Source: Gautieria morchelliformis | Lineage: Eukaryota > Basidiomycota > Agaricomycetes > Gomphales > Gomphaceae | Direction of reading: 5' to 3' | Assembly: GCA_015179125.1 (NCBI GenBank) | Contig: WHVA01000185.1 | Coordinates: 62,001 to 126,000, forward strand | Length of the DNA: 64,000 nucleotides | Part shown: positions 32,640 to 44,157 of the stretch, piece by piece | Position numbering within the stretch: the stretch's first letter is position 1 | Layout: every line of letters begins with the position of its first letter | Position numbers and translations under genes: made by a program | Notes under the pieces: model-generated | What the model saw: the letters and a program-made list of their open reading frames with translations, nothing else | The model's database searches: none | Told to the model about the DNA's origin: nothing

Positions 32640-34660
32640 TGGTCCAGGCTTGGCAGGGTAGGCAGAGTGAAAGTTAGTCATGATCTCGGCCACGTGGCTG
32701 AGCTCGGTTGCAAGGACCCATGACATCTCTTCATCGGTACCTTCATAACCAGCCCAACAGATGAGGTACAGGAGGTTACAGGGTCTACATCGTCGGTTGA
32801 TCTTGGAATCAAGAATCTTGGAAATCTCATACTCTGTCTCGCCGTTGATCTCGACCGGAGGTGGCGGAGACTGATGTTGGGTGCATTTATGCTCCTGCAC
32901 CAAAATCAAGCCAAATAGATTCCACCATTCATATTTCTTTTGATTTTGACTTGAAACCATGCTGACATTCATTCTATGATTTGTCAAATTTTTCTTTGAT
33001 TTTTCAAAACTGTATTTCTATCATGTTCTGTCCAACCGACCCTTTGTGGGTGGTTGTGGACAAGTTTCCTTTCTGAGCTGCGGCTGTTCACCAACGCACT
33101 ACGTTCTATGGGTACTTAGCATGGCACACCATTGCCTCACAGACGCTAAAGCGCCGGCTAGTAGTACATGCACATGAGACACATTTCCCCCCTCTCTCAG
33201 TGACAACTAAATTCACTGAGAGAGGCAAGTAAATTAGTCTTATTCTTCTTCAATTTGTTAACCTAGAAATCCTATAGTGAATTGATTTCTAGGTAGTGTA
33301 TAATATATTTATAGTGACAAGTAAATTCACTGAGAGAGTGAATTGATTTCTAGTCTTCTTTTGAGCACCAAGTCCAGTCCTACTGCCTATAATTCCTGTC
33401 CTCTACAGGAGACGGATGTGGAAGTACGGCGGGCAGGAAACCCCAGCGGATGCCTGAGGTAGCAGCCAACCGCAGTCTCGTTGTGAGCCAGAGGGATGGA
33501 AGGGCCCTACTGGAGGGAACGCTGAACCGGGTGATTAGCTGGATGGGCAAGGGAATGTTGGTGATGGGGTGACGAATTGGATGAAGAAATCAAGAAAATT
33601 ACTTCGAGGCGTATCACACTGACTTTCTCACAAGCACACGGACTCACGCACTTTTCGGATCATTTCACCTCAATGCTGCATGAAATGGAGATTCAGATGG
33701 AACTCAGGGATTCATGGCAAGCTAGGTTTGAGGGGGTGCATCGTATATTGCGAGCTTCTATGCTCGAGGGGTGTGTTGGAGTATTGCGAGCGCTAGAAGC
33801 TACTAGAAGATTAGTAAGCTTAGTCACAGGATACTTAAGCCGAGTCACCGTAGTTAGATTCCTTACGCGTTTGACAGAGCTCAGACAAACACAATTATTG
33901 TTAACTCTCAAGGTCTGCACCGAAAACCTAACAACTGAACCCGGTTTGGAATGGTGCTCGGGATTGCAGGTTTGAGCATGGAGACATGGAAGACCAGGTG
34001 GACTGCCCGAAGGCTATCCAGCAGGCGTAGAATGTCAGCTCGGGATCTGGCCTGGCTTATAATATCAAAGGGACCGAGGTACTTCTCAGCCAGCTTCTTT
34101 GAGGGCCAGGTTGTCCGGAAGAACTGCGCTTTTACAAACGCAGAGGATCCTATCATGAACTCGGGAGCGGGAGCGCAACACACATCGTCCAAGACCTGAT
34201 ACCGAGATTGAGCAAGTTGAATTTGCTCCTCCAGGGTAGCATGTATCTGGTCAAGGTCAACTGCAAAGTCTCAGGCTCAGGAGGATGTGAGGTCCCATTC
34301 GGGGTGAACCATGAGGTTCATGTTGTATCCCTTGTTGGCAAAGAACGGTGATATGCCAGTAGTTGCACTGGGAGCGTTGTTATACGCAAACTCAGCAAGT
34401 GGTAGCAACTCAGACCAATTGGCCTGTTGGTAGTTGCAATACACACGAAGATAATGTTCCAGAGTTTGGTTTACACGTTCGGTTTGACCATCGCCTTCAG
34501 GATGATATCCCGAGGTGAAATGCAGTTTCTGTTGAGAGCCTTACCAAGGGAACGGAAGAAGTGCGAGATGAATTCTGAACCTCGGTCGGATGTCACATGG
34601 CTAGGGACACCGTGCGTCGAGAACACATGCAAGACAAACAGGTTGGCAAGGTCTGCAGAT
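32640..34660 (-). pseudogene. Gypsy-2: decayed chromovirus integrase and chromodomain
   Basis: This is minus-strand pol related to Gypsy-1. From the right come the end of the integrase core with Asp in TSDRGSEF (34580-34600) and Glu in GQTERVNQT (about 34480). Then comes the GPY/F-type region (FVKAQFFRTTWPSKKLAEKY, LGPFDII). After a 1.06 kb insertion (32875-33933) comes the chromodomain (EYEISKIL...LICWAGYEGTDEE...SW). Frameshifts and stops occur near 34530 and 34270. The RT end is missing: at about 34660 the sequence switches to inverted DUF6533-unit DNA. CGGAA is not enriched here. Confidence 0.85.
32875..33933. mobile_element. Solo LTR-like insertion in Gypsy-2
   Basis: This 1059-bp segment begins TGTTGGG, ends CCTAACA and is flanked by a perfect 5-bp duplication ACTGA (32870-32874 and 33934-33938). 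Removing it rejoins the Gypsy-2 reading frame between IPNRVQ and the PPPP stretch before the chromodomain. Internally, a segment with ATTCACTGAGAGAG occurs twice (33210 and 33330). No domain is encoded; the strand is unknown. Confidence 0.8.
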
Positions 34661-35560
34661 GTGACCGTTATTACATCTGATTTTCCTGGGTGGAATGGTC
34701 TCTCTCCAAAACCCATTTAAAACACGGCGTCATGTGGGCACAATTAGCACTCATCTCATGGATGACTCATAGTGAAGTGTCAGCATAATGGCACACGAAA
34801 ACACTGCGATAAAGGTCATTGATGTGTATTAAGATGACACATCTCTAGTGGTTTACTAATGAAGCTGAGAACACAAGGAAGTGAGATGATATGGGAGATC
34901 TAGCCTGGTCAGCTCAATCACCAGAGTATGCATGCAGGTGGGTGTAATTATATAGTGATACTGGATGATCCTGGAAGAGGTCCGTTCCTGTCAACATTGC
35001 CCGATGTGGCGACACGAGACAACTCTCATTTGGGAGGCATGTCCTGTACGATGTGGAAAGAAGTGGTATGAAAGGACTATCAAATTTAAACTTGGAGCAC
35101 AACAACATGGTATCTGCAAGGTTGAGTATTCAGTGTATCAGATGTGACCATGATGCAGAACTGTGCTCGGTGGCCCAGGAAAGCCCAGGTAGCTACTGAG
35201 ATGATCTGCGATGTTGTTGCAGTTTGTTTAGTATGACATTATTAGAATGGCGACAGTGCAACCTAGCCAGAATAAACAGTATTGAATGTCCGCTTGTTTT
35301 TGCAGTCATTAGAATTCAAGTATTGGACGTCTGGCATGTTTTCACAGTCATTCGATTATTCATATTGGAAAAATTTGCACCTGTCATGATTGAATCATGT
35401 CAGCTCCCTTGGTAACTGGCTGTATCCAGAGTTAAATATAAACAACATTATCCACATACCCAGCAAATCTCCATCGAAATTTGTAAACACTTATTGACTG
35501 GATACTGATAATCCTGAGCGAAGTGTGGCTTTGTCGCACGGAGCAACATAAGGAACCCAC
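34661..35560 (-). repeat. Inverted copy of the DUF6533-unit upstream flank
   Basis: This is the reverse complement of about 3181-4040, with many substitutions. On the minus strand it lies downstream of the gene fragment at 35978-36867, so the source locus probably had tandem units. Confidence 0.75.
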
Positions 35561-35977
35561 AAACAAAGACAAACATGCACACTGACTGGGCAGTTACAAT
35601 TAGCAATCACAGGCATGCATACCTGCACACACTGCATGCAGTTCATCTCCCAAGGCCATCCCTGCATATTCCTCAGGATGCAATTCTTGAATCTGCACAC
35701 AAGTAATAATAAGATATGGACAAAGTCAAATTCAAAACGGCACAGAATATATATGTATCTAGTGGTTTGTTGATGGTATGGGTTGGCCAGATTGAGCATA
35801 TAGCCACATCTCTTATGGTGACCAATTTCCAAGTGCTGCAATAAATTAGAAAGGTAGGTTGATGTAAGTTGCTCTGTGTTGCTCTGCCAGTGGGTTTGTA
35901 TTGGAATCATGGCTATGATACATTAGCTTGGATGCTGTCATTAAGCCTGTGCCATTCTTCTGGATCCTACTCAACCA
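35561..35977 (-). other. 3' flank of inverted DUF6533 copy 2
   Basis: This matches 6088-6340. It shows no gene. It preserves the empty site of the solo LTR found at 46089-46546. Confidence 0.5.
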
Positions 35978-36867
35978 TTAACCAGTGCCTGAAAGAGACA
36001 CTAACTGCTCACCTGAGATGATCTGCCTGGCCAGTTCTACATCTCCAGGAAATCTGGTCATGTGAGGAAACTCATCCATCTCTATCCCAGCAGACCCAGC
36101 CTGTTCAGGTGACTGCTGGCCTTGCTGATCAGCCACATTGTCCTCCAAATCCTCAGCATTAAAATCCTCCCGGCTCAAGTGAGGGTTGCCAAATTCAGCC
36201 ACTATAGCATTGTGAACACTTTGTCTGGCTGCTTGGAAGCTGGAGAATGAAAGAGAGGGTAATGAGGGACTGTTAAGTTGACTGTGTCTCTCTTTGAGAG
36301 TTAGATGGAACCGGCAGATGATAATTACTGATAAGCTGGTTATGCCCTGCTAGTACAATCATGTCTTTCTTCTTAAACTGGGGAGAAGATACCTGTTCTG
36401 AAGGTAGACTAAGATGACTTGAAGGCTTGGCTTTATGCCATAGAGCAGCTAAAGTTAGCCATTCTTTTATCATGATCAATGTATTACATACCCTTAATAC
36501 CTGGATGTAAAAGAAGACTGAGTAAGCCCTCAATGCTCAATGGCTTTATGAGTAACAATACCTCAGTTGTGACAGCATTAGCCAAAGTAATTGTAAGCAT
36601 AAATCTAAATATGAATCAACATATGCAATATCATAGGAATATGTTCCATACCCATATCTCCCAAAGCCTTATCTGCAGATTAGTGATATGTCCATATATA
36701 TAAGCAATATTCTGTATGCTCACCTTGGTAAATAACCACACTAACAAGAGATTTCTTATCCCAAATCTCACCTTTCCACCAAGGCCTCAGGGTTTGAATT
36801 GAGCTCAGAATGATTACTATCACAACTCCAGTGTCAAAAAGAATTACAGTAACATTATCAATGACTA
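35978..36867 (-). pseudogene. DUF6533 copy 2, 3' half only
   Basis: This copy keeps the DNVTVILFDTGVVIVIILSS exon (about 36850-36700), the following short exons, and the acidic last exon ending at 35978 (AEFGNPHLSREDF...SLSGTG). The DUF6533 exon is absent: homology stops about 12 bp before the Copia insertion at 36880, so the gene was already broken there. The last exon keeps the longer C-terminus that copy 1 lost. Confidence 0.65.
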
Positions 36868-36879
36868 CGATGTCAGAAC

Positions 36880-37494
36880 TAATATAAATCAGAGTAAGGG
36901 GTTGGGGTCGAGTGAATAATGATGTGATAAAGATCTCAAGCAGTGTTCTAGTGAGAGATAAGAGCAATGTTCTAGAGTTCTAGATTTAAGCAATGTTCTT
37001 GGTGCAATAAGAGTTGAGGAGGAAACAATAATAGTCCAAAGAAGCTTATGACTCGAAGCTCTAGGGAAAAAGATTGTTAAGTCGCTTGTTTATTCGTATC
37101 TAGAGTCCAAGTATTTAAGCAGTGTAGGATAGGGGGAAATAATCATGTGTGAGTGTAATAATCATGTGAAATATGATGCTACTTAGGGGATAGGAGCATA
37201 ATGATGTCAACAGTGATGCAACAGCTCCTATATGGCTAATCTCTTCATAAATGATGGAGATGATGCAATAAATGATGTCAGACCAGTGGAATGATGACTC
37301 GACTCGATAATAGGCATGAAAATGAACTCTTAACTCAATGGTACGCATGTCTGCGCCTCGACTCGATGTTTGACTCATGGTACGCATGTATGCGCCTCGA
37401 CTCGACTTGGAATGATGGGAAAATAAGGTGAGTGATAAGAGAAATGAGAAGTGAGATTGTCCTGATTGAAACTGTCCTTCCTCCTCCAATAACA
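36880..37494 (-). repeat. Copia copy 2, 3' LTR
   Basis: It is a 615-bp LTR, preceded on the coding strand by the GAGGGGGAG purine tract. Confidence 0.9.
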
Positions 37495-37501
37495 CTCCCC
37501 C

Positions 37502-40500
37502 TCAAACTCGACGTATTCCTAGGAATTCTAGGATATGGAGATGTTTGCGTGGAGATAATGGCTTTGTGAGAATGTCCGCAGGATTGTCCATCGCAGGAAT
37601 ATAATGTAGTTTGATGTTCCCATTGGTGATCTGTTCCTTTGTATAATGGAAGTGAACATCAATATGTTTTGTGCGACTGTTATTGATGTTGTCTTGGGAA
37701 AATGCGATGGAGGATTGGTTGTCGGTAAATATGGTGATGGGAGCAAGGTTATGCTGAAAATCTTTTCCCATTCTTATAAGCCATATTCCTTCTGCTGATG
37801 CAAAGGATCCTGCAACCAGTTCCGATTCCATTGATGATCGGCTCACAAGATTTTGTTTCTTTGATGCCCAAGAGATAGGGCCACCATTGAACATAAAAAC
37901 CCATCCTGTGGTAGACTTCCTATCATCCTTGTCTCCTGCGAAGTCTGCGTCTGTGAATCCTGCAAGTCCATGAGCATATCCCTTTGTGCCATCACCATGA
38001 CTTGAGAATGTGATGCCAAATTCTTTTGTGTTGATTAAGTAGCGTAGAATTCGTTTGGCAGCTTCCCAGTGAGTGATGTTGGGTTTGGATGCAAATTGTG
38101 CACATTTGTTGACTGCATAGGATATATCTGGTCGAGTGGCCACTGCACAGTAGTTGAGACTTCCAATCAATGATGAATAAGATATATCCATAATATCATT
38201 TGGATTGGTGGAGATTCTGAATTCAATGTTTGGGTCCATAGGTGAGTTTGTAGCACGTCCAGCTGTAACATCGAATCGTTTTGAAATAGAGTTGATAAAG
38301 GATGGTTGGGAAATGTGAATGGTGCCCAGTTCTTGATTCCTGACGATTCGAATTCCCAAAAGCCGGCTTGGTTCACCTAGATCTTGGATGTCAAAGCTCC
38401 CCCTCACATCTCTGATCATTTTCTCCATTGTTTCCTTGGAATTTGCAGCCATTAATCCATCATCCACATACCAGCCCACTACAGCCACCTCTCCTTTGTC
38501 TCCAAACCTGAAAAACATTGTTTGATCTGCTTCCCCTGCCTTGAACCCCATCTTCTCTAATTCCTTCCTCAAAGTATTGTGCCACACTCTTCCTGATTGT
38601 TTCAACCCATAGATCCCCTTGTTTAACTTGCAGACAAGATGTTCCTCTCCTGGTTTGATAAAACCCTCTGGTTGGCGCATATACACAGTGTCCTCAAGTT
38701 TGCCATTGAGATATGCGCCCTTTACATCCACATGGCGCAGTTCAAGGTTGTACTTGCAACCTAATGCAAGAATGAGTCGAATTGAGGTTAATCTGATAGT
38801 GGGGGAGAATGTCTCTTGATAATCGATGCCTGGGACCTGTGAAAAGCCTTGTGCCACTAGTCTTGACTTGAAATTGTTTATATCGCCTATATTGTCTCGT
38901 TTGACTCTGAAAACCCAACGGCATCCTATAATATTCGTGTTCGGAGGACATTCGACCAGGGTCCAGGTATAATAACCTGTGAGTGTGTCGTATTCCACCT
39001 CGCATGATTTCCTCCACTGTGATGCATTTTCCGAGCTCATAGCCTCCTTGTAGTTGCTTGGTTCATCCTCTGCAAGAGTCACGAATGCTGCTTCCACCTC
39101 CTCAAGTTCCTTCCTCCCATGCGCCATAGCAATCATCTCCTTCATCAGTGCTGCGTGTCTCCTTCCTCTTCCATACTCCACATTCGATGGATCCATCCAT
39201 GGACCTTTGGAAAAATCCTTTGGAGCGATTTCTTCTTCAATTTCTTCCTCTTCTGCCTCTCTGTCTTCTTCCTCTGTTCTCAGCTCCACTCCTTCGATCT
39301 CTTCCTCATGCTCTATCTTCTTCTCCTCCTCTTCAACTTGTTGTAATATTCCAGTGGTATCAGTCCTGTCAACGAATGGTAATTCTTCATCATACTGCCA
39401 TTCCTGTACAGGCCTCGGCTCCTCAGGCTGGAAAATAACAGGGAGTCTGGATTCACGTTGCCAGAGTGTAGGTGTGTCGTCTGCATCGGTTCCATGAATA
39501 GAGACTCGTTCTATGTGATTCAGCTCATCAAAGACAACGTCCCTGGACTTCAGCAGTGTGTGTGTGCGTGGAACCCAGACCTTGTAAGCCTTGGAATTGT
39601 CGAAATATCCAACAAATATTCCTTCCACTGACTTGTAATCTCCCTTTCTCCTTGTTGCTTTAGGAATCAAGGCCCAGCACTTGGAGCCATAAGTGCGAAG
39701 CCAATTCACCTTTGGTTTTACTAGCCAAAAGGCCTCATAAGGTGATTTGTTGATCCTATGATGCAGAATTCGATTTTTGACAAAATTGACCGTGTGCACT
39801 CCAGAGACCCAAAATCGATTCGAAAGTCCAGCATCATGCTGAAGGGTTAATGCTCCTTCTTGAAGGGTCCTGTTGTACCTTTCAGCAATGGCATTATGCT
39901 CTGGAGTATAGGGAGAAGTGGTTTGATGAGCGATTCCAAGGTCTTTGCATAACTTCTGAAATTCCTTCCCCATATATTCTCCTCCATTATCTGTCCTCAC
40001 TCTCCTCACATCCTCTCCTTTCTGCTTCTTCAACCATGCAATATATCCCTTGAATGAATTGGTAACAGTGGCACATTCCTTGTTCTTCAAGAAATCAATA
40101 CTGACATAGCGAGTTTTGTGATCAATCCAGGTCACAAAATATCGAAAGCCATTGATGGAGACGTCGAATGGACCACACAGGTCAGAGGAAATGATATCTC
40201 CAATTTTCTCTGGCAATTCTTCTGTACTTTTGAAAGGTGCGCGTGTCTGCTTGCCAAAGGGACAGTTTGAGCATTGGCTCATGTACTGGTCCTCCTCCAC
40301 ATCAGGGAGTCCATCAACTGTCTGCAACCTCGACATAGTCTCCAGTGTTGATGGTGCGGCATGTGCAAGCCTATGATGCCAAAGTGTAAGCTCACTTGGC
40401 TCACCAGAATATTCCACAGTCTCTACAGGGTGTTGAACTGATGTTGCCATATATGCGAATAAATTGTTGATTTTTGTTCCTTTTGCAACAATTTCCCCAT

Positions 40501-41995
40501 TATAGAGCAGTGAAGTGTCCCCTCGACTGAAAACCACATCTACATTTGCTGTTGTCATTCTCCCAACAGAAAGTAGATTGGCATCAAGTTTTGGGACAAA
40601 AATGACATTTTGCAATGTCAACTCCAAGGGTGGTAGGTTCATAGACTCATCACTTTGAAGTGTGATGCGAATTGTCCCCTTTTGACTAGCCTCGAAGGCC
40701 TCACCACTTGCAGTCTCGACCAATATAGTAGGAGTCGAGTGGATTTCATCAAAGAGTTCCAATCTGCCGCATATATGACTTGATGCTGCAGAGTCCACCA
40801 ACCACATATGAGATCTGTCTTGTATGGCTGATAGAGCTGATGTCTTTGTGGATAAGACAATACTTTTGGATTGGTCTTCTTCTTCAGAGATATATGCCAT
40901 CATAACAATATTCTTTGTCGATGCATTGGCAAATCTTGATGATGGCACTGAAGAATTATTTGAAGAATTGTTGGCTCCTGCAGGCACAGTTTGATGCATC
41001 TGTGAGGCAGCTGTTGGAGAGTTCCAAACAGGAGCTGATCGATTGCCACTTCCTCCCGGCCAAATACCCCCTCTTCCACCTCTTGCAACACTTGCTCCTC
41101 GACCCCTGCCTCCCCATGGGTCTTGTCCTGCCAGCCCCCCTCCTGGTGCGAAACATCTTGAAGCTGAATGACCCTCCTTTCCACAATTATTGCAGTTGTA
41201 AAATGGTCTCTGATTGTTATTTGTTGGATAGGGGGTGTTCCATGGTTTTGTGGTGGGGTATGCAGAGTTATTAGGTCGTCCTGCACCCTTTGATTGTACC
41301 ACAAAAGCCGTAGCAGCTTGATTCGATATTTCCACCGCACTTAAATCCGCCTCATGAGCCTCTAGCTTCTCCTCAATGACATCTATGTCCCCAGTGATCA
41401 TCCTGATGGTTTGAGCGATAGGCCTCCAGGATTCAGGTACATTCCTGAGGACAGTGGCAGCATGGGTAGAATCAGCAATGATCTCACCCATTTTTGCCAA
41501 TTGATTCCTGTACTCCTTCATTATAGTGAGGTAGGAGGAGACAGACTGTCCTTCGGTCATATGATAATTTTCATATCTTGTGCGAATGATGCTGATTTTG
41601 CTAGGGTCTGTAGACTCGAATTTCCTTGTCAGGATTTCCCATGCTATAGCTGAAGATTCAGTAGAGTCGATGGCTGTTTGGAGTTCAGGGGTAATACACA
41701 GGAGTATTTGGCTATAAGCCACATTGTTCCTGTCGTGCCACTCGTCCTGGAGTTGAGTTAATGGAATATTACCAACAGTCTCAACCCCATTGAGGATTAC
41801 TACAGCCCTGTTGGTGACATCTGGATAGTCATCTGCTCCTGTGATCATTCTGTAAAGGCCTCTGTCTCGAGAAGTAGCCAACAACTCTCTCTTCCAAGAC
41901 ATCCAGTTATCCTTACTCAGCTTTGGTTTTATATCCCTAAACTTGTGGATATCATGTTTAGGATGAGGGAGGGCGGTCATGATCTGTTGGGCCAT
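37502..41995 (-). CDS. Copia copy 2 Gag-Pol polyprotein, 1497 aa
   Basis: This is one uninterrupted frame from ATG 41995 to TGA 37502. Domain order: Copia Gag core (residues about 20-250), CCHC knuckle CNNCGKEGHSASRC (about 268-281), Gly/Arg-rich segment (about 285-320) and retropepsin WLVDSAASSHIC (about 400). Next come the integrase HHCC zinc site and D,D,E core, a Glu-rich linker, RT with YVDD, and RNase H. Gag and Pol are fused without a frameshift, as in most Copia elements, so Gag excess would need another mechanism. Every catalytic motif I can check is present. Copy 1 carries the same protein except for a 1-nt deletion after residue about 353. Confidence 0.95.
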   Translation of the reverse strand: MAQQIMTALPHPKHDIHKFRDIKPKLSKDNWMSWKRELLATSRDRGLYRMITGADDYPDVTNRAVVILNGVETVGNIPLTQLQDEWHDRNNVAYSQILLCITPELQTAIDSTESSAIAWEILTRKFESTDPSKISIIRTRYENYHMTEGQSVSSYLTIMKEYRNQLAKMGEIIADSTHAATVLRNVPESWRPIAQTIRMITGDIDVIEEKLEAHEADLSAVEISNQAATAFVVQSKGAGRPNNSAYPTTKPWNTPYPTNNNQRPFYNCNNCGKEGHSASRCFAPGGGLAGQDPWGGRGRGASVARGGRGGIWPGGSGNRSAPVWNSPTAASQMHQTVPAGANNSSNNSSVPSSRFANASTKNIVMMAYISEEEDQSKSIVLSTKTSALSAIQDRSHMWLVDSAASSHICGRLELFDEIHSTPTILVETASGEAFEASQKGTIRITLQSDESMNLPPLELTLQNVIFVPKLDANLLSVGRMTTANVDVVFSRGDTSLLYNGEIVAKGTKINNLFAYMATSVQHPVETVEYSGEPSELTLWHHRLAHAAPSTLETMSRLQTVDGLPDVEEDQYMSQCSNCPFGKQTRAPFKSTEELPEKIGDIISSDLCGPFDVSINGFRYFVTWIDHKTRYVSIDFLKNKECATVTNSFKGYIAWLKKQKGEDVRRVRTDNGGEYMGKEFQKLCKDLGIAHQTTSPYTPEHNAIAERYNRTLQEGALTLQHDAGLSNRFWVSGVHTVNFVKNRILHHRINKSPYEAFWLVKPKVNWLRTYGSKCWALIPKATRRKGDYKSVEGIFVGYFDNSKAYKVWVPRTHTLLKSRDVVFDELNHIERVSIHGTDADDTPTLWQRESRLPVIFQPEEPRPVQEWQYDEELPFVDRTDTTGILQQVEEEEKKIEHEEEIEGVELRTEEEDREAEEEEIEEEIAPKDFSKGPWMDPSNVEYGRGRRHAALMKEMIAMAHGRKELEEVEAAFVTLAEDEPSNYKEAMSSENASQWRKSCEVEYDTLTGYYTWTLVECPPNTNIIGCRWVFRVKRDNIGDINNFKSRLVAQGFSQVPGIDYQETFSPTIRLTSIRLILALGCKYNLELRHVDVKGAYLNGKLEDTVYMRQPEGFIKPGEEHLVCKLNKGIYGLKQSGRVWHNTLRKELEKMGFKAGEADQTMFFRFGDKGEVAVVGWYVDDGLMAANSKETMEKMIRDVRGSFDIQDLGEPSRLLGIRIVRNQELGTIHISQPSFINSISKRFDVTAGRATNSPMDPNIEFRISTNPNDIMDISYSSLIGSLNYCAVATRPDISYAVNKCAQFASKPNITHWEAAKRILRYLINTKEFGITFSSHGDGTKGYAHGLAGFTDADFAGDKDDRKSTTGWVFMFNGGPISWASKKQNLVSRSSMESELVAGSFASAEGIWLIRMGKDFQHNLAPITIFTDNQSSIAFSQDNINNSRTKHIDVHFHYTKEQITNGNIKLHYIPAMDNPADILTKPLSPRKHLHILEFLGIRRV

Positions 41996-42004
41996 GAAAA
42001 GTCG

Positions 42005-42019
42005 ATGAGACTCTTAATC
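42005..42019 (-). promoter_or_regulatory. Copia copy 2 PBS (half tRNA-Lys)
   Basis: This is the same 15-nt site as in copy 1, adjacent to the 5' LTR; on the plus strand it reads as the tRNA-Lys anticodon-arm sequence itself. Confidence 0.7.
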
Positions 42020-42634
42020 TAATATAAATCAGAGTAAGGGGTTGGGGTCGAGTGAATAATGATGTGATAAAGATCTCAAGCAGTGTTCTAGTGAGAGATA
42101 AGAGCAATGTTCTAGAGTTCTAGATTTAAGCAATGTTCTTGGTGCAATAAGAGTTGAGGAGGAAACAATAATAGTCCAAAGAAGCTTATGACTCGAAGCT
42201 CTAGGGAAAAAGATTGTTAAGTCGCTTGTTTATTCGTATCTAGAGTCCAAGTATTTAAGCAGTGTAGGATAGGGGGAAATAATCATGTGTGAGTGTAATA
42301 ATCATGTGAAATATGATGCTACTTAGGGGATAGGAGCATAATGATGTCAACAGTGATGCAACAGCTCCTATATGGCTAATCTCTTCATAAATGATGGAGA
42401 TGATGCAATAAATGATGTCAGACCAGTGGAATGATGACTCGACTCGATAATAGGCATGAAAATGAACTCTTAACTCAATGGTACGCATGTCTGCGCCTCG
42501 ACTCGATGTTTGACTCATGGTACGCATGTATGCGCCTCGACTCGACTTGGAATGATGGGAAAATAAGGTGAGTGATAAGAGAAATGAGAAGTGAGATTGT
42601 CCTGATTGAAACTGTCCTTCCTCCTCCAATAACA
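42020..42634 (-). repeat. Copia copy 2, 5' LTR
   Basis: This is a 615-bp LTR next to PBS and ATG, bounded outside by AGAAC. Frames that run out of it to about 42815 are read-through and not genes. Confidence 0.9.
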
Positions 42635-42639
42635 AGAAC

Positions 42640-43485
42640 TTGTTGTTTGCATCAGTGTCCGTGTATGAGTCTGTGTCAATGAAAAAAAAGGGGATAATGA
42701 GATCCGGACAGAAAGCAAGGAAGGGCGCAAGAAAAATAGTCACCCAAAACCGAAATGGTCCCTTCTTAAATTCCTCAATGACAGGCTGTAAGAAGCGAGA
42801 CACGGTGTTGATCACCAGAGTAGTGGTCGCTCAAGAGGTTCTCTGGACCCATACACAAGTGGAAAGAGAATAAGAGTGGGATGATGACAAGAACGAAAAA
42901 TCATCCGTGAATGACCAGGTAGATGCCGCGAAAGATGAGAGAGTGGATGGTGTGGAAAGGGCGGGTGCGTACCATGCAAAGACAAGCTCTACACATCGTC
43001 CCTCATGATATGACACGACCTCGATTCGGGCTCGCAATGGGAAACTATAATGTCCCCTCTGCTTTCGATCCCCCATCCAAACGAGGCAGTTCTGGCCAAC
43101 CTTGACGAATACTCTAGACCCATCCCTCGTCAGTGTGCACAGAATAGGGTGCCTATCTTGCCTAACAACACTGCAATGTTCCTATCTAGTACCCCACGGC
43201 TCCGCCACAGTCCAAATTCATCGGAGGCGTCCCCAAGATCGGCGGCTCTAAAGCCGGTACGTATGCTTTGACTAGAGCGACGTGTAAGTGACTTAAAGAA
43301 AGTAACAGACTTTCAAGCAAGTACCAAGCAAGTTTCCGCCTGGAACGTCCCGGCTACACTCAACCCTCCCAGGTCTCCAGCGGCGAGGTCGGCTCGTACT
43401 GTGTGACAGGACTGTGACTTTGCCGCCGGAGATGCCGAATATGGGCTTGATATTTCACCCAGGTGGTCCTGGGGGTCGTTGCTGA
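42640..43485. other. No gene recognised
   Basis: Minus-strand frames at 42640-42815 (with a hydrophobic FRFWVTIFLAPFLAFCPDL segment) and 42831-43076 could be remnants of a host exon, but I recognise no family. A short GTGCGTACCATGCAA string is shared with 3058-3075. Confidence 0.3.
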
Positions 43486-44061
43486 CAATTAGAACGCTAG
43501 TGCGCCTGAAAGGAACTACCCTGAAGATGGCATCGGGATCTAGCCGACTCGTAACAATCGAACTATGGACTCAACATCAAACACGTTGCAGATCGCCCTG
43601 GGCTTTCCCGGGGCACCCGGGCACAGCTCTACCATCACCGTCACCGATACACCGAATGCACGTGATCGTGGTTGCTGTCGTTGTGCCCCATGTCGAAATT
43701 GGAGGTCTCTTCATACGACCTCTTCCCACGTCAGGACATGCCGCCAAAATGATAAATTTCTCATCGCCATATCCAGCAACATTGACACGAGCTAGTATGC
43801 CTGCCGAGATCATCCAACGTCGCTTTAGAATCACAGACACCTGCAAACTCTGGCGATTGAGATGGGATCTCCCAATCATCTCGCTTGCTCGTGTTCCCTT
43901 CTTTTTAAGTAATACTCCCGATCTGCTTCATCTTAATAGCCATCAGTGAGTTTAGTCGCAGTTGGTTTTCATGTGCCGTTATACTGACACCGAAGCTTCG
44001 GCATAGATATAGGATGCTGTGAATATCTGATCATCTGGCAGCACCCGTAGCGAGAATCTTG

Positions 44062-44067
44062 TATATA
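44062..44067 (+). promoter_or_regulatory. Possible TATA box of DUF6533 copy 3
   Basis: TATATA lies 91 bp before the ATG at 44158. The aligned place in copy 1 (near 4240) keeps ATATAG, so the element is only partly conserved. Confidence 0.3.
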
Positions 44068-44157
44068 CATACACCTTCCGCGATCTGCTACTCCAACCCC
44101 GCATCGCTACGCAAAACTTAGTCCCTCGTCTATATCCCAGATTTTATTTCTTATATC

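Larger units (their letters stand above)
36880..42634 (-). mobile_element. Ty1/Copia element, copy 2, apparently intact
   Basis: This 5755-bp element is in the opposite orientation to copy 1, with 615-bp LTRs (36880-37494 and 42020-42634) and perfect duplication AGAAC (36875-36879 and 42635-42639). The single gag-pol frame, PBS and polypurine tract are all present. The identical LTRs and intact frame make it a candidate for a currently mobile element. Confidence 0.95.

Noticed and set aside
33577-33975. 132-codon plus-strand frame within the insertion in Gypsy-2
   Set aside because: It crosses the right border of the insertion into Gypsy-2 DNA and shows no domain.
39054-39497. Ser-rich 147-codon frames antisense to both Copia copies (also 28440-28883)
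   Set aside because: They mirror the Glu-rich linker of pol; identical in both copies because the DNA is identical.
42255-42815. A 186-codon minus-strand frame ending in the Copia LTR
   Set aside because: About two thirds is LTR sequence that is identically open in all four LTR copies; the remaining hydrophobic start has no recognisable family.
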